Both the position numbers and the translations under genes were made by a program. A stretch of 64,000 nt of DNA. Origin: Methylomonas sp. GTDB lineage: Bacteria > Pseudomonadota > Gammaproteobacteria > Methylococcales > Methylomonadaceae. Each line of letters starts with the position of its first letter. Positions within the stretch are counted from its first letter, which is position 1. The DNA lies in NCBI GenBank assembly GCA_002928965.1, contig PERU01000004.1, positions 62,001 to 126,000 of the forward strand. Reading direction: 5' to 3'. A model generated the notes under the pieces. That model did no database searches. It was given only the letters and a program-made list of their open reading frames with translations, and was not told the DNA's origin. Shown here one piece after another: positions 18,636-28,936 of the stretch.

Positions 18636-18646
18636 GGAGTTTTATC

Positions 18647-18802
18647 ATGCGTGACAAAATCAAATTGGTTTCTTCAGAAGGCACTGGCCACTTCTACACC
18701 ACCACTAAAAACAAAAAAACCATGCCTGAAAAGATGGAGATCAAAAAATTTGATCCTGTCGTTCGTAAGCATGTGATGTATAAAGAAGCCAAAATCAAAT
18801 AA
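18647..18802 (+). CDS. rpmG: 50S ribosomal protein L33
   Basis: The frame from ATG at 18647 to TAA at 18802 encodes 51 residues starting [19 protein letters not shown], a canonical L33 without the zinc-binding cysteine pairs. AAGGAG lies 8-13 nt before the ATG. It is co-transcribed with rpmB. Confidence 0.98.
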   Translation: MRDKIKLVSSEGTGHFYTTTKNKKTMPEKMEIKKFDPVVRKHVMYKEAKIK

Positions 18803-18825
18803 TCGGCTGGTTACATTAAGGCGGT

Positions 18826-18866
18826 GGCTAGTCAGGTATCTGCTTGAACTAGCCTGCGCTTGTTTT
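18826..18866. terminator. terminator hairpin between rpmG and the CNBD gene
   Basis: GGCTAGT at 18826-18832 pairs with ACTAGCC at 18848-18854, and the pairing continues inward with one bulged base. On the plus strand a T-rich tail (TTGTTTT) follows. It separates two convergent genes and may serve both. Confidence 0.55.
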
Positions 18867-20184
18867 ATCTTCCACGTATTTTCTCAAATTCTGCTTTAAG
18901 CTTTTCCAGTTGCCTAGTCAGCGACGCGCATTTTAATTCCAACGTCATTTTTTCTGCCTCAAGAGAGCTGCATTTGGCTTTAAGATGCTGGACGACTTTT
19001 CGCATATCGTCGCTTGCAGGCTCTTGAACATAAGACGCTTCCGTGGGCATGGTGACTGCCGAAGTAATTGGCGATGCAAGATTGCCGGTTTCAGTGCCAT
19101 CATCAATAGTAAATGAGGCTGGTTCGGTGTTGAGTTGATCTTGTGCCAATGCGGCGATACCGTTTTTCAGAATCAAGGCATTGAATTTGTTTTGATGCAG
19201 TATAAAGGCTGCCATTTCACTGGTTTTGCCGTCTTTACAAGCCACAATGATGGGCTGTTGTCGATTCAGGGTTTTTAAGTACATCCGCAACGAGAAATAC
19301 GGTACGTTGATGCTATTGGGAAGATGCCTGTTTTTAAATTCATCCGGTCCGCGAACGTCTATAATGACCGCTCCCTTGATTAGCAAATCCGGTAGATTTG
19401 CCATGTCTATGTATTTAAGGGTCGGCTGTTTGATCAGATTGATGAATTGATCCTTGACCAAACGATACAAAACAATATCGGTGACGGCGGTAATCGAGGT
19501 GCTTCTGGATTCTCCGGAAATCAAGGCATCTTCACCAAATGTATCCAGATCGTTCAAAATTGCCAGTTTGATCTCTTTGGCATTGGGGGCGGGCTTGCGA
19601 CTGATCAGTGCCCGACCTTTTTTGATGATGTAATAAAAATCGCCGGGTTCACCCTGATTAATGATGACGTCGCCAGCTCTGTAACTGACTTCTTGTAGGC
19701 TCATTAATAACTTTTGCAGATTGGCTGGCGGCAGCGAACGAAAAATGGGCGACTTCAACAAAGCCGTCATCCAGTCTTCGCCTTCTTCCAGATCTTCAAC
19801 CATCATAGTACTTTCGTTTTCTTCATAAGATGTTTCATTAACCGATTTCATCATATCAGCATCTAAACGCAAAAAAAGAATTCTGCTATTGGCTACGGCA
19901 TCAACTTTTCGAGGAATTTGATGGCCAATTGCAAAACGCGCAGAATCGCTGCCGGCCTTGATTGTTTCTATATTGAATGTGTCGGTTTGTAAGTTAATGG
20001 AACCATTTAACAAGTAAAAAAGGTCGCGATTTTCATCGCCGCGTCTGAACAGAATTGTGCCTTGTTCAGCACGCTGAGGTTGGAGTTGCGCGCACAGACT
20101 CACAAAGGCTTGAGTAGGCAACCTTGATATTGGAATCAACTGCCGGATGATCAATGCTTCTTCAGAGTTAGCGTCAACTGCCAT
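18865..20184 (-). CDS. double cyclic-nucleotide-binding domain protein with rhodanese domain
   Basis: The 439-residue soluble protein carries a degenerate N-terminal CNBD (about residues 20-115), an acidic linker, a second CNBD (about 145-255) with GDVIINQGEPGDFYYI and a phosphate-binding-cassette-like FGEDALISGESRST, a rhodanese domain (about 260-350), and a C-terminal coiled coil (about 390-437). The rhodanese loop keeps its active-site Cys (CKDGKTS, residue 316), so sulfur transfer or oxidant sensing is possible. There is no DNA-binding domain, so it is not a CRP-type transcription factor. The function is unknown. It is divergent from the htrA gene. Confidence 0.85.
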   Translation of the reverse strand: MAVDANSEEALIIRQLIPISRLPTQAFVSLCAQLQPQRAEQGTILFRRGDENRDLFYLLNGSINLQTDTFNIETIKAGSDSARFAIGHQIPRKVDAVANSRILFLRLDADMMKSVNETSYEENESTMMVEDLEEGEDWMTALLKSPIFRSLPPANLQKLLMSLQEVSYRAGDVIINQGEPGDFYYIIKKGRALISRKPAPNAKEIKLAILNDLDTFGEDALISGESRSTSITAVTDIVLYRLVKDQFINLIKQPTLKYIDMANLPDLLIKGAVIIDVRGPDEFKNRHLPNSINVPYFSLRMYLKTLNRQQPIIVACKDGKTSEMAAFILHQNKFNALILKNGIAALAQDQLNTEPASFTIDDGTETGNLASPITSAVTMPTEASYVQEPASDDMRKVVQHLKAKCSSLEAEKMTLELKCASLTRQLEKLKAEFEKIRGR

Positions 20185-20324
20185 GGTCAGGTAGAGAATG
20201 GGCGCACTTTAAAAATGCCGGGAGGGACTCCATTATGATAGCTGATTATGCGCTAGTATTTTTTATGAAACATTTCAATAGCCAGTGTGTCCATGCTGAC
20301 AACTTAACTGCCGGGATTGTACCT

Positions 20325-21674
20325 ATGACCAACAAGACTAAATTACTGTTGATTTTCCTATTCGTTGTTACCAGTTTGCCTGTTAATGCCACTCTGCCCA
20401 TGCAAGTGGATGGTGAAAGCCTGCCCACATTGGCTCCCATGTTGGAACGCAGTATGCCGGCAGTAGTGAATATTTCCACATCCACCAATGTGCGGATGCA
20501 GGAAAATCCATTGATGAACGATCCGGTGTTCCGGCATTTTTTCAACATACCCAATAGGCCACGCCAACAGCAACGCAATAGTCTTGGTTCCGGTGTGATT
20601 GTCGATAAAGACGCCGGTTTCGTGCTCACCAACAATCACGTGATTGATAAAGCCGATGTCATTACCGTAACCTTGAGCGATGGCCGCCAACTCAACGCCA
20701 AATTACTCGGTACAGATCCTGAAGCCGATGTCGCCGTGATACAGATACCGGCCGATAATTTAACAGCACTTAAAATCGCTGACTCAAGCCATCTCAAGGT
20801 AGGCGATTTTGTGGTGGCGATCGGTAATCCGTTTGGCTTGGGACAAACTGTCACCTCTGGTATCGTCAGTGCCTTGGGACGTTCTGGCTTAGGGATAGAA
20901 GGTTATGAAGATTTTATTCAAACCGATGCATCCATCAATCCAGGTAATTCCGGCGGCGCATTGGTCAATTTGCGCGGCGAGTTCGTCGGTATGAATACTG
21001 CCATTTTGGCTCCCAGCGGCGGTAACGTCGGCATTGGCTTCGCCATTCCATCCAATATGGCAGTCAAGCTGATGGAGTCATTAGTTCAGCACGGCGAAGT
21101 GCGGCGCGGTCTTTTGGGTGTTACTACCCAGGATTTAACACCAGAATTAGTAAAAGCCTTTAATTTAAAAGGTCAATACGGTGCCGTCGTCAGCCGAATT
21201 GAAACAGGATCACCAGCAGAAAAAGCCGGTATCGAGCCGGGCGACATTATCGTTGCCGTTAATGGCCAGGAGATACGCAACGGCAGCAGCCAGATTCGTA
21301 CGGCAATAGGCCTATTGCAAATTGGCGATACCGCCGATCTTGAAGTCATGCGCGGTGAAGAGCGTTTGAAATTGCAAGCCACCATCGGCAAACCTAAACG
21401 TGCAGAGATTGCCGGTGAAAGTTTGCACCCACTTCTGAAGGGCGTGGCACTCAGTGCTACCACTAAAGATCAAATTGAAGGTGTGGTTATGGATAAAATC
21501 GATGCCAAGTCGTATGCCTGGAAAACCGGTTTACGTCCGGGTGACGTCATTATCAGCGCCAACCGCTATCGGGTCAGAAATCTGGATGAACTCAAGCAAG
21601 TAGTCAATCCGCGTTCGCCGTTGCTAATCAATTTACAACGCAATGGCGAAGGCTTTTTCGTGGTCCTGCAATAA
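20325..21674 (+). CDS. HtrA/DegQ-type periplasmic serine protease (MucD-like)
   Basis: The 449-residue protein has a signal peptide (KLLLIFLFVV, cleavage near VNA), a trypsin-like domain with the triad His (NNHVID), Asp (EADVAV) and Ser (GNSGGAL), and two PDZ domains (about residues 245-340 and 355-445). It would degrade misfolded envelope proteins. The open frame begins at 20235, but the ATG at 20325 places the signal peptide at the N-terminus and is preferred, although its ribosome site is weak. There are no rseA/algU-like genes nearby. Confidence 0.92.
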   Translation: MTNKTKLLLIFLFVVTSLPVNATLPMQVDGESLPTLAPMLERSMPAVVNISTSTNVRMQENPLMNDPVFRHFFNIPNRPRQQQRNSLGSGVIVDKDAGFVLTNNHVIDKADVITVTLSDGRQLNAKLLGTDPEADVAVIQIPADNLTALKIADSSHLKVGDFVVAIGNPFGLGQTVTSGIVSALGRSGLGIEGYEDFIQTDASINPGNSGGALVNLRGEFVGMNTAILAPSGGNVGIGFAIPSNMAVKLMESLVQHGEVRRGLLGVTTQDLTPELVKAFNLKGQYGAVVSRIETGSPAEKAGIEPGDIIVAVNGQEIRNGSSQIRTAIGLLQIGDTADLEVMRGEERLKLQATIGKPKRAEIAGESLHPLLKGVALSATTKDQIEGVVMDKIDAKSYAWKTGLRPGDVIISANRYRVRNLDELKQVVNPRSPLLINLQRNGEGFFVVLQ

Positions 21675-21730
21675 CAATTGGACAGATACCGGTTTGCATG
21701 CAGACCGGTATCTGCTTGGTACGTAACCCC

Positions 21731-24700
21731 TTAAACGGAATGCTCGAGCAGTTTGGCGAACTCATTAGCCGGCAGTGGCGGGCTTTTCCAGTATCCCTGA
21801 TATGCATCGCAACCTTGTTCTTGTAGAAAAGCCAGCTGAGCCTGAGTTTCCACGCCTTCTGCAAGCACTTTGAATCGTAGCGTATGCGCCATGGCAATGA
21901 TGGTGGCAGCAATCTCTCTATCATCCTGGCTGTCAGGTATATCGTCCACAAAACTCTTATCAATCTTCAGTACATCCAACGGAAACCGTTTCAAATACGC
22001 CAAAGACGAGTAGCCGGTTCCAAAGTCATCCAGCGCCAGTCGCACCCCCAAGTCTCTTAATGAATTTAAGGTTTCGACAGCTTCATTCTCGCGTGTCATC
22101 AGGGCGCTTTCGGTTAATTCCAATTCCAGGCAAATGGCAGGAAAACCGGAGTCGGCAAGGGTTTGCGCTACGGTTTCAACCAAGCCTTTTTGTAAAAACT
22201 GGTGTGAAGATACATTAACTGCCAACGTGAACTCAGGCAGGCCCGCCTGTATCCACTGCATGCCTTGGCTACAACACTCCGCCAGCACCCATTTGCCGAT
22301 GGCGCAGATCAAACCGGTTGTTTCAGCAATTGGGATAAAACGACTGGGTGGAATCATACCTTCCTGCGGATCTTGCCAACGCAATAAAGCCTCTGCACCG
22401 ATAATCCGGCCAGTGGGAATATCCACTTGCGGTTGGTAGTACAGGCAAAATTCATTTTGATCGAGTGCTCGGCGTAAACTGGATTCCATCGCTATCCGTT
22501 CACGGGCTGCTGCAGTCAAATGTTCGGAATAAAATTTAAAGCAGCCACGGCCACTGGCTTTGGCTTGATAGAGTGCTGCATCGGCTTGTTGTAATAGTTC
22601 GCCAGCGGTATTGCCATGGTCAGGGAATAGACTGATACCGACGCTGACGCTAATGCGCACTTCTATGCCATTGGTTAATTGCCACGGTTCGCTTAACGCG
22701 GTGATCAATATTTCGGCCACCCGTACCGCATCTTCGGCATGATTTATATCTTCCAGTAGCACGGTAAATTCGTCACCACCCAGTCGAGTGATGGTATCCG
22801 CACCCCTTAAATGCTGAGTCAGTCGTAAGGCTGCCTGTTGCAGCAACTCGTCACCAGTCAGGTGGCCGAAACTGTCATTGATATCCTTGAACCGATCCAG
22901 GTCCAGAATTAACAAAGCCAGCTGACGATTTTCCCGTTGAGCAATGTCGATGCCATGTTCCAGTCTGGAAAACAACAGTAAACGATTGGGTAATTTGGTC
23001 AGCGGATCATGATGGGCCAGAAATTCCATTTTGGCCTCTGAGGCTTTTAGTGTGGAAATATCTGCAAATACACCCACATATCCGGTTATTTGTCCTGTTT
23101 CATCCTTGACGGTGCTAATGCTCAACAATTCAGGGAATATCTCACCATTCTTGCGTTGATTCCAGATTTCCCCCTGCCAGTGGCCGGTAGCCTTCAGGTC
23201 TGTCCAGATCCCCTGATAAAAGGCTTTGTCATGTCTACCGGAGCTTAGCGAGGTCGGGCTTTGGTCGACTATTTCAGATTCGGTGTAACCGGTAATGTCG
23301 GTAAAGGCGCGGTTGACCATTTTGATACGTAATTCGGTATCGGTAACCATCACGCCTTCACGGGTGTTATCAAAAACCGCTGCGGCGTGCCGCCAACGTT
23401 CTTCAGCGATGCGGCGTTCCGCGTTAGCTTCGGCGACTTCAATCGCAAAGGCAATATCACTGCTCAGGTCGTCCAGCAGCTTGATTTCCTGGTTGGTAAA
23501 CACATCGGTTTGGGCGGCATACAGCGAATAAACGCCACGGACTTGACCTTTGATTTTGATGGGTAAGGCCAGCATGCTGTGATAACCCAATGCCAACGCT
23601 TTGTGACGCCAGGCAAGGCTGCGTGGATCGAGTTGAATGTTGTTACAGCCGATATTGCAACCTTCGGCAAAGGCGGCGTTGGCGGGGTAGGTGTGTTGTT
23701 CTGAAGATGATTGTAGGTGGTTGTTAAGCTGTTCAAGTGTTTCTAGGTCGATGCCGGCGTAAGCAACCGGCCGTAACCTGCCAACTTCAGGGGTTGGAAA
23801 ACCAATCCAGGCCATACTAAAGTCGCCATCAACAATCGATATGCGGCAAATTTCTTTCAGCAGTTCGTCAAGGTCGCGCAAATGCACTATGGCTTGATTG
23901 ATGTTGCTCAGCATCGTATAGACGCGGGTGATGTTCAGTAAATGTATTTCAGCGAGCTTTCGTTCGGTAATGTTTTCTTTGACCGCAATAAAGTGGCTGG
24001 GATAATCCACTTCGTTACGTATCGGGGTGATGGTGAGGGCTTCGGTATAGTACGTGCCATTTTTATGCTTATTCAGAATTTCGCCACGCCAGGCACGTTG
24101 GGTTTTGATGCTATCGATCATGGCGCGATAAAACGCGTCACTTTGTAACCCGGAGCGGATCAGTTCAGTGGGTGTTTTACCTATGGCATCGTCCAGATTA
24201 AAGCCGGTCAGTGCTGCGAAAGCGGGGTTGGCCCATTGAATCACGGCCTGACTGTCGGTAATGATGATGGCGTTGGCAGCGGCTTCCAGCGCAGCGCGAA
24301 CAATTGTTAATTGTGCTTCGGTTTGTTTGCGTATCGCCGTATCGGTTTCCAGTTCGGCTGTGCGTTTGGAGGCCAGATTTTGTAAGTCTCGGTGGGATTG
24401 TTTCAATTGCGTTTGCAATGAGTATCTAAGTTGTTGAAATGTAAAAATTTTCCAGCAGGCCACCCCTTCCAGAATTAATGTAATCAACACCAAGCCCAGT
24501 GTCTTTTGCAGTAGCGGTTGATGGGCAAGCAGCTTTTTATATGGCAGATGCGCTACGATTTTCCAGGAGATGGAATTGAAGCCTGGATAAACGCTGGCAA
24601 AGCTCCAAATGCCATTGCTGTCCTCAAATTGGCCGTTATCGGCGGAACGGATGAGTTGCCACGCGTCAAAATCATTGGTGGCCAGATCGGGCTCGGTTTG

Positions 24701-25453
24701 GTTAAACAGGTGGTCATGATTTTTGTCAGCCTGCAGCTGATTAATACGCAAACCGTCTTGTGATACCAGCAGTACACGATCAGCCGCTTCCTTGCTGATT
24801 GTATCTAAATGCCCCAATAACGTTGCTCCCAGATAACTCAGAACGATAACGCCACGTTGTTTGCCTAGGTTATCAAATAGCGGTGTGGCGATATGTAAAA
24901 CAGATGCAGGGGCAGTTTGTCCTTGGGCAGTTAGGGAGCGCCGTTCAAAGTCAGAGACATACAATTCGCCCACAGGTAATTTGATAGCCTCTAAAAAAAA
25001 ACGCTGCAGATTGTCGCTTTGTAAACCTGGTGTCGTTGCTAATGAGGCTGAGCCGTTATCAAAGTTGAGCTGGACTTGCTCCAAGCCGCTTTCATCAAGC
25101 CAGCGAATCTGTATATATCCCTGATTTATGTCGGCAAGGTTGAGCATTTCCCGCTCAAAGTCATGACGATTTGCTAAGGTTGGGGTATCGAGGAGCTTTT
25201 TTAATGCGTGGTTTCGGCTGATTAACTGAATATCCTGCTTGAGCTGCTTTATTACCTCGTCGATCGTGTGTTTGGCGTAACCTATAGAGGTGTCTTCTTG
25301 AGATTTTATGTTGTCAGTAATATGGTGCTGAATACTGCAATAAAGGTAGAAAGCAACGGCGCAGGTCAAAAAAGCCAGAGGTAAAAATACTACAAGAAAC
25401 CGCCTCAGAAAAGCGCTGCTCATCTTTGGAGTTAATGTTTCAGACTTTTCCAT
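21731..25453 (-). CDS. membrane sensor protein with PAS, GAF, PAS, GGDEF and EAL domains
   Basis: The 1240-residue protein has a membrane helix (about residues 14-33), a periplasmic dCache-like sensor (about 35-325), a second helix (about 328-348), PAS (about 375-495), GAF (about 515-655), PAS (about 665-785), GGDEF (about 790-955) and EAL (about 975-1235). The GGDEF motif and the RxxD inhibitory site (RGAD) are intact. The EAL domain keeps EALLR, NVSS, DDFGTG, KID and EGVE. It is likely a bifunctional or switchable c-di-GMP enzyme responding to a periplasmic ligand and a cytosolic GAF/PAS signal. It is a stand-alone transcription unit, convergent with htrA. Confidence 0.92.
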   Translation of the reverse strand: MEKSETLTPKMSSAFLRRFLVVFLPLAFLTCAVAFYLYCSIQHHITDNIKSQEDTSIGYAKHTIDEVIKQLKQDIQLISRNHALKKLLDTPTLANRHDFEREMLNLADINQGYIQIRWLDESGLEQVQLNFDNGSASLATTPGLQSDNLQRFFLEAIKLPVGELYVSDFERRSLTAQGQTAPASVLHIATPLFDNLGKQRGVIVLSYLGATLLGHLDTISKEAADRVLLVSQDGLRINQLQADKNHDHLFNQTEPDLATNDFDAWQLIRSADNGQFEDSNGIWSFASVYPGFNSISWKIVAHLPYKKLLAHQPLLQKTLGLVLITLILEGVACWKIFTFQQLRYSLQTQLKQSHRDLQNLASKRTAELETDTAIRKQTEAQLTIVRAALEAAANAIIITDSQAVIQWANPAFAALTGFNLDDAIGKTPTELIRSGLQSDAFYRAMIDSIKTQRAWRGEILNKHKNGTYYTEALTITPIRNEVDYPSHFIAVKENITERKLAEIHLLNITRVYTMLSNINQAIVHLRDLDELLKEICRISIVDGDFSMAWIGFPTPEVGRLRPVAYAGIDLETLEQLNNHLQSSSEQHTYPANAAFAEGCNIGCNNIQLDPRSLAWRHKALALGYHSMLALPIKIKGQVRGVYSLYAAQTDVFTNQEIKLLDDLSSDIAFAIEVAEANAERRIAEERWRHAAAVFDNTREGVMVTDTELRIKMVNRAFTDITGYTESEIVDQSPTSLSSGRHDKAFYQGIWTDLKATGHWQGEIWNQRKNGEIFPELLSISTVKDETGQITGYVGVFADISTLKASEAKMEFLAHHDPLTKLPNRLLLFSRLEHGIDIAQRENRQLALLILDLDRFKDINDSFGHLTGDELLQQAALRLTQHLRGADTITRLGGDEFTVLLEDINHAEDAVRVAEILITALSEPWQLTNGIEVRISVSVGISLFPDHGNTAGELLQQADAALYQAKASGRGCFKFYSEHLTAAARERIAMESSLRRALDQNEFCLYYQPQVDIPTGRIIGAEALLRWQDPQEGMIPPSRFIPIAETTGLICAIGKWVLAECCSQGMQWIQAGLPEFTLAVNVSSHQFLQKGLVETVAQTLADSGFPAICLELELTESALMTRENEAVETLNSLRDLGVRLALDDFGTGYSSLAYLKRFPLDVLKIDKSFVDDIPDSQDDREIAATIIAMAHTLRFKVLAEGVETQAQLAFLQEQGCDAYQGYWKSPPLPANEFAKLLEHSV

Positions 25454-25626
25454 GTCAACTTGATCGGCATTTTGGAGTCCATGTATTCAAACGGATTAAG
25501 TAAGTAGATAAGAGATCGACTTTGAGTATATCTTAGAACAATCGAATTACCAGGAAACTGAGAAACATTCTCAATAGGCTCCCAGGTTAGATGGTTTTGG
25601 TTGCCATGTTGATTGTGTCGTAGCGA

Positions 25627-27651
25627 TTAGTTGAGCATGTTCCGCAGTTGCGCCAGACTGGCCTTGCCGCGTTGCTTAATTTCTTCCGGCGGCAGTTGTT
25701 TTTTATTGGCCCATTCCAGATCGTCTTCCGGCAGTTCATTTAAAAACCGGCTGGGCTCCGATTCGCTGATTTCGCCGTAGCGTTTGCGGTGGGTGCAATA
25801 ACTGAAAGTAAGCGTCTTTTGCGCGCGGGTGATGCCCACATAGGCCAGTCGACGTTCTTCCTCGATATTGCCACTGTCTATGCTGTTTTGATGCGGCAGC
25901 AGATTTTCCTCCATGCCGATCAGAAACACGTGTGGAAACTCCAGGCCCTTGGCGGCATGCAAGGTCATCAAACTGACCTGATCGCCGGCTTCCTGCTCCT
26001 GGTTACGATCCAGAATATCCAGCAGCATGACTTTAGCAATCACCTCAGCCAGCGATTTATCTTCGCCTGGTTCGTTGCCTGCAATCCGCTGCAGCCATTC
26101 GATCAATTCATTGACATTGCTCATGCGTCGTTCGGCAGCAGCCGGGGTTTTACTGTTTTCCTGCAGCCATTGCTGGTAATTGATCTGTTCCAGCATCTGA
26201 TGGATGACTTTAAAGCTATCTTCCTGCTCGATTTTGCGGGCGGTCTGGTTGATCCAGCCGCAAAACTGTCCCAACCGCTGTACTGATTTTTCCGACAGGC
26301 GTTGCTGCAAGCCGAATTCAGAACAGGCGTCGAACAGGCTGATATGCCGTTCGTTGGCATAAGCGCCCAGCTTTTCCAGCGTGGTGGGGCCGATTTCCCG
26401 TCGTGGGGTATTGATGATGCGCAAGAAAGCCGCATCGTCGCCGGGGTTGACCATTAACCGCAGGTAGGCCAGCACGTCCTTTATTTCCGCATAGCTAAAA
26501 AACGAGGCATTGCCGCTGATGAAATACGGCACGTTGTTTTCGCGCAATTCCTTTTCGAACAGGCGCGACTGGTGGTTGCCGCGATACAAAATTGCGTAAT
26601 CGGCATAACTGCCGCCGTGCTTGAATCGATGATGCACAATCTCGGCAGCGACCTGTTTGGCTTCGAGTTGGTCGGATTTATGGCTCAATACCCGCAGCGG
26701 ATCGCCGTAACCCAGTTCGCTCCAGAGCTTTTTCTCGAAGGTATGCGGATTGTTGGCGATCAACTGATTGGCGACTTTCAAAATCCGCCCGGAAGAGCGG
26801 TAGTTTTGCTCCAATTTGATCACCTGCAGGCGGTCGTAATCTTTCTGCAACTGGCTGAGGTTTTCCGGCTGCGCGCCGCGCCAGGCGTAAATGGATTGAT
26901 CGTCGTCGCCCACCACGGTGAAGCGGCCCAAATTGCCGGCCAGCAAGCGTACCAATTGATACTGGGTGATGTTGGTATCCTGATATTCGTCAACCAGCAG
27001 ATAACGGATTTTGTTTTGCCATTTTTCCAGTACCGGTGCATGTTGCTGAAACAGCAAAACCGGCAACAAAATCAGATCGTCGAAATCCACGGCGTTGTAG
27101 GCTTTCAGACTGCGGGTGTAGGCATCATAAAGCCGGGCGGAGGCAAGGGTAGTGGCATCGGCGCGGCTAAGTGCCTGTTCCGGAGTGACGAAAGCGTTTT
27201 TCCATTGGCCGATTTGCCGGTTGTATTGCTCGACCTCATCGATGTCGCAGTCGTTCAGGCCGTGGCTGATCAGATTGCGCAACAGGGTCAATCGATCCTG
27301 TTCGTCAAACAGGGTGATGGCGGCTTTGTAACCCAGGGTTTTATGTTCCGTCCGCAGGATGTCCAGACCCAGGGAGTGAAAGGTCGATACCCTGAGGCCG
27401 CGGCTTTGCTTGTCGTCCAGTAATTTGGACACTCGGCTTTTCATTTCCCGCGCTGCCTTGTTGGTAAAGGTGACGGCGGCAATATGGCGGGCGGGGGTGC
27501 CCTGCTGCACCAGATAGGCGATTTTCTCGGTAATCACCCGCGTCTTGCCGCTGCCTGCCCCGGCCAGTACCAGCAAGGGATGGTCTATGATTTTAACGGC
27601 GGCTTGTTGTTGCGGGTTGAGTTTGGGTGGCACGAATGGGCAATCGAACAA
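25627..27651 (-). CDS. rep: ATP-dependent DNA helicase Rep
   Basis: The 674-residue superfamily 1A helicase (3' to 5') has Walker A (AGAGSGKTRVI), VDEYQDTN (motif II), GDDDQSIYAWRGA (motif III), and TLHAAKGLEFPHVFLIG and GITRA motifs V-VI. The length and motif set fit Rep better than UvrD. The only upstream start codons are TTG at 27651 and GTG at 27633, since no ATG is near the conserved LNPQQQAAV N-terminus; neither has a clear ribosome-binding site. Confidence 0.94.
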   Translation of the reverse strand: MFDCPFVPPKLNPQQQAAVKIIDHPLLVLAGAGSGKTRVITEKIAYLVQQGTPARHIAAVTFTNKAAREMKSRVSKLLDDKQSRGLRVSTFHSLGLDILRTEHKTLGYKAAITLFDEQDRLTLLRNLISHGLNDCDIDEVEQYNRQIGQWKNAFVTPEQALSRADATTLASARLYDAYTRSLKAYNAVDFDDLILLPVLLFQQHAPVLEKWQNKIRYLLVDEYQDTNITQYQLVRLLAGNLGRFTVVGDDDQSIYAWRGAQPENLSQLQKDYDRLQVIKLEQNYRSSGRILKVANQLIANNPHTFEKKLWSELGYGDPLRVLSHKSDQLEAKQVAAEIVHHRFKHGGSYADYAILYRGNHQSRLFEKELRENNVPYFISGNASFFSYAEIKDVLAYLRLMVNPGDDAAFLRIINTPRREIGPTTLEKLGAYANERHISLFDACSEFGLQQRLSEKSVQRLGQFCGWINQTARKIEQEDSFKVIHQMLEQINYQQWLQENSKTPAAAERRMSNVNELIEWLQRIAGNEPGEDKSLAEVIAKVMLLDILDRNQEQEAGDQVSLMTLHAAKGLEFPHVFLIGMEENLLPHQNSIDSGNIEEERRLAYVGITRAQKTLTFSYCTHRKRYGEISESEPSRFLNELPEDDLEWANKKQLPPEEIKQRGKASLAQLRNMLN

Positions 27652-27953
27652 TAGATAAATGAACCGGCATTATCTCAGGATAGATGGGATTTTGCTCGGA
27701 TGCTTGTTTCAGGAATATTTGATCAGCTTATGGTTTATCCGAATCCTTGCTGATGGTCAATACTGTAAAATGAGTGGATTAGTCGAGTCTATGCGGGTCT
27801 GTTCAGGCGGCGTTTCAAGGTATTTAAGGTAGGCGAATTTTAATATGCACAAACTTCAAACTATTCCCGTTCTGCAAAAAGCCCCACGACTAATCGATGA
27901 TGCAACAATACGCGTCACAGTGAGTGTCTGATTTATCAGGCTAAGTAATTAAA
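27652..27953. other. 302-bp gap without a supported gene
   Basis: This lies between divergent rep and murI and probably contains both promoters. A 28-codon open frame at 27845-27931 lacks a ribosome-binding site and was rejected. I see no RNA gene or strong hairpin. Confidence 0.6.
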
Positions 27954-28805
27954 ATGCAAGATTCTGTGACATTGTCCCCGATTGGTGTTTTTGACTCCGG
28001 AGTGGGTGGTTTATCGGTTCTGAAAGAGCTGAAAACCCTATTGCCTGCTGAGTCATTTATTTACGTTGCCGATAGTGGCCATGCCCCCTATGGTGACCGG
28101 GAGTCCGGATTTGTTGAAGCGCGAGCCAGAGAGGTTGCCCGGTTCTTGTGTGAAAGGCATGCAAAGGCGCTGGTGATTGCCTGTAATACTGCCAGTGTTG
28201 TTGCTGTCCGACGGCTGAGAGATTCTTTGTTGATTCCTATTGTTGCCATGGAGCCCGCGATCAAGCCCGCTGCAAAACTCACCCAATCCAAAGTGATTCT
28301 TGTCTTGGCGACCACGGGCACGATTCATAGTCAGTCTGTTGCTCAGCTTTGTCGTATGCATGGTGCGGGTATACGGATTATCCTGCAGGCTTGTCCTGGG
28401 CTTTCAGATCAAGTGGAGCGTGGAGAATTTCTCAGCGGGACAACCCGCCAATTGCTTGAGAAATATGTCCTGCCCGGCGTTGCCGAAGGGGCGGATACTA
28501 TTGTATTGGGTTGCACACATTACGCTTTTCTTGCCAACGAGATCGCTGCCATTGCCGGTCCATCCGTTACCATTGTAGAGCCTTCTACCGCCATTGCCAG
28601 ACAGCTCGCTCGCGTTCTGCCTGCTGCTACACCATGCGTGAATCATAGCCAGGTAAAGACCACATACTATACCTCCGGTCCGCTTGCGCTTATGTCTTCA
28701 TTTCTTGAATTCATCGACGAGCCTTTTGATCAGGTGTTTAGTCTGCCTGCAGGCGAGGCTGATTTTCTGCAGGCAGAAGACGGGCCCCGGCGTTACTGCT
28801 TATAA
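27954..28805 (+). CDS. murI: glutamate racemase
   Basis: The 283-residue enzyme supplies D-glutamate for peptidoglycan. It has GVFDSGVGGLSVL at the N-terminus and the two catalytic cysteines in ACNTAS (near residue 80) and GCTHY (near residue 190). It appears to be transcribed alone. Confidence 0.96.
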   Translation: MQDSVTLSPIGVFDSGVGGLSVLKELKTLLPAESFIYVADSGHAPYGDRESGFVEARAREVARFLCERHAKALVIACNTASVVAVRRLRDSLLIPIVAMEPAIKPAAKLTQSKVILVLATTGTIHSQSVAQLCRMHGAGIRIILQACPGLSDQVERGEFLSGTTRQLLEKYVLPGVAEGADTIVLGCTHYAFLANEIAAIAGPSVTIVEPSTAIARQLARVLPAATPCVNHSQVKTTYYTSGPLALMSSFLEFIDEPFDQVFSLPAGEADFLQAEDGPRRYCL

Positions 28806-28936
28806 AATTTGAGTGGCTCTGCTATTTTGAATGGCATTGGATCCCATCTATCAAATCCGAGCAGTGTTCAACGGCATTATTGATCTCAGGGAAAGAGGCT
28901 ATCCAGACATTTCATCAGAAGCCCAGGAGAAATGAT

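Noticed and set aside
26572-27423. Plus-strand open frame of 283 codons
   Set aside because: It lies fully inside rep on the other strand, has a hydrophobic shadow composition and no family motif.
27845-27931. 28-codon frame before murI
   Set aside because: No ribosome-binding site and no recognisable pattern; probably chance.
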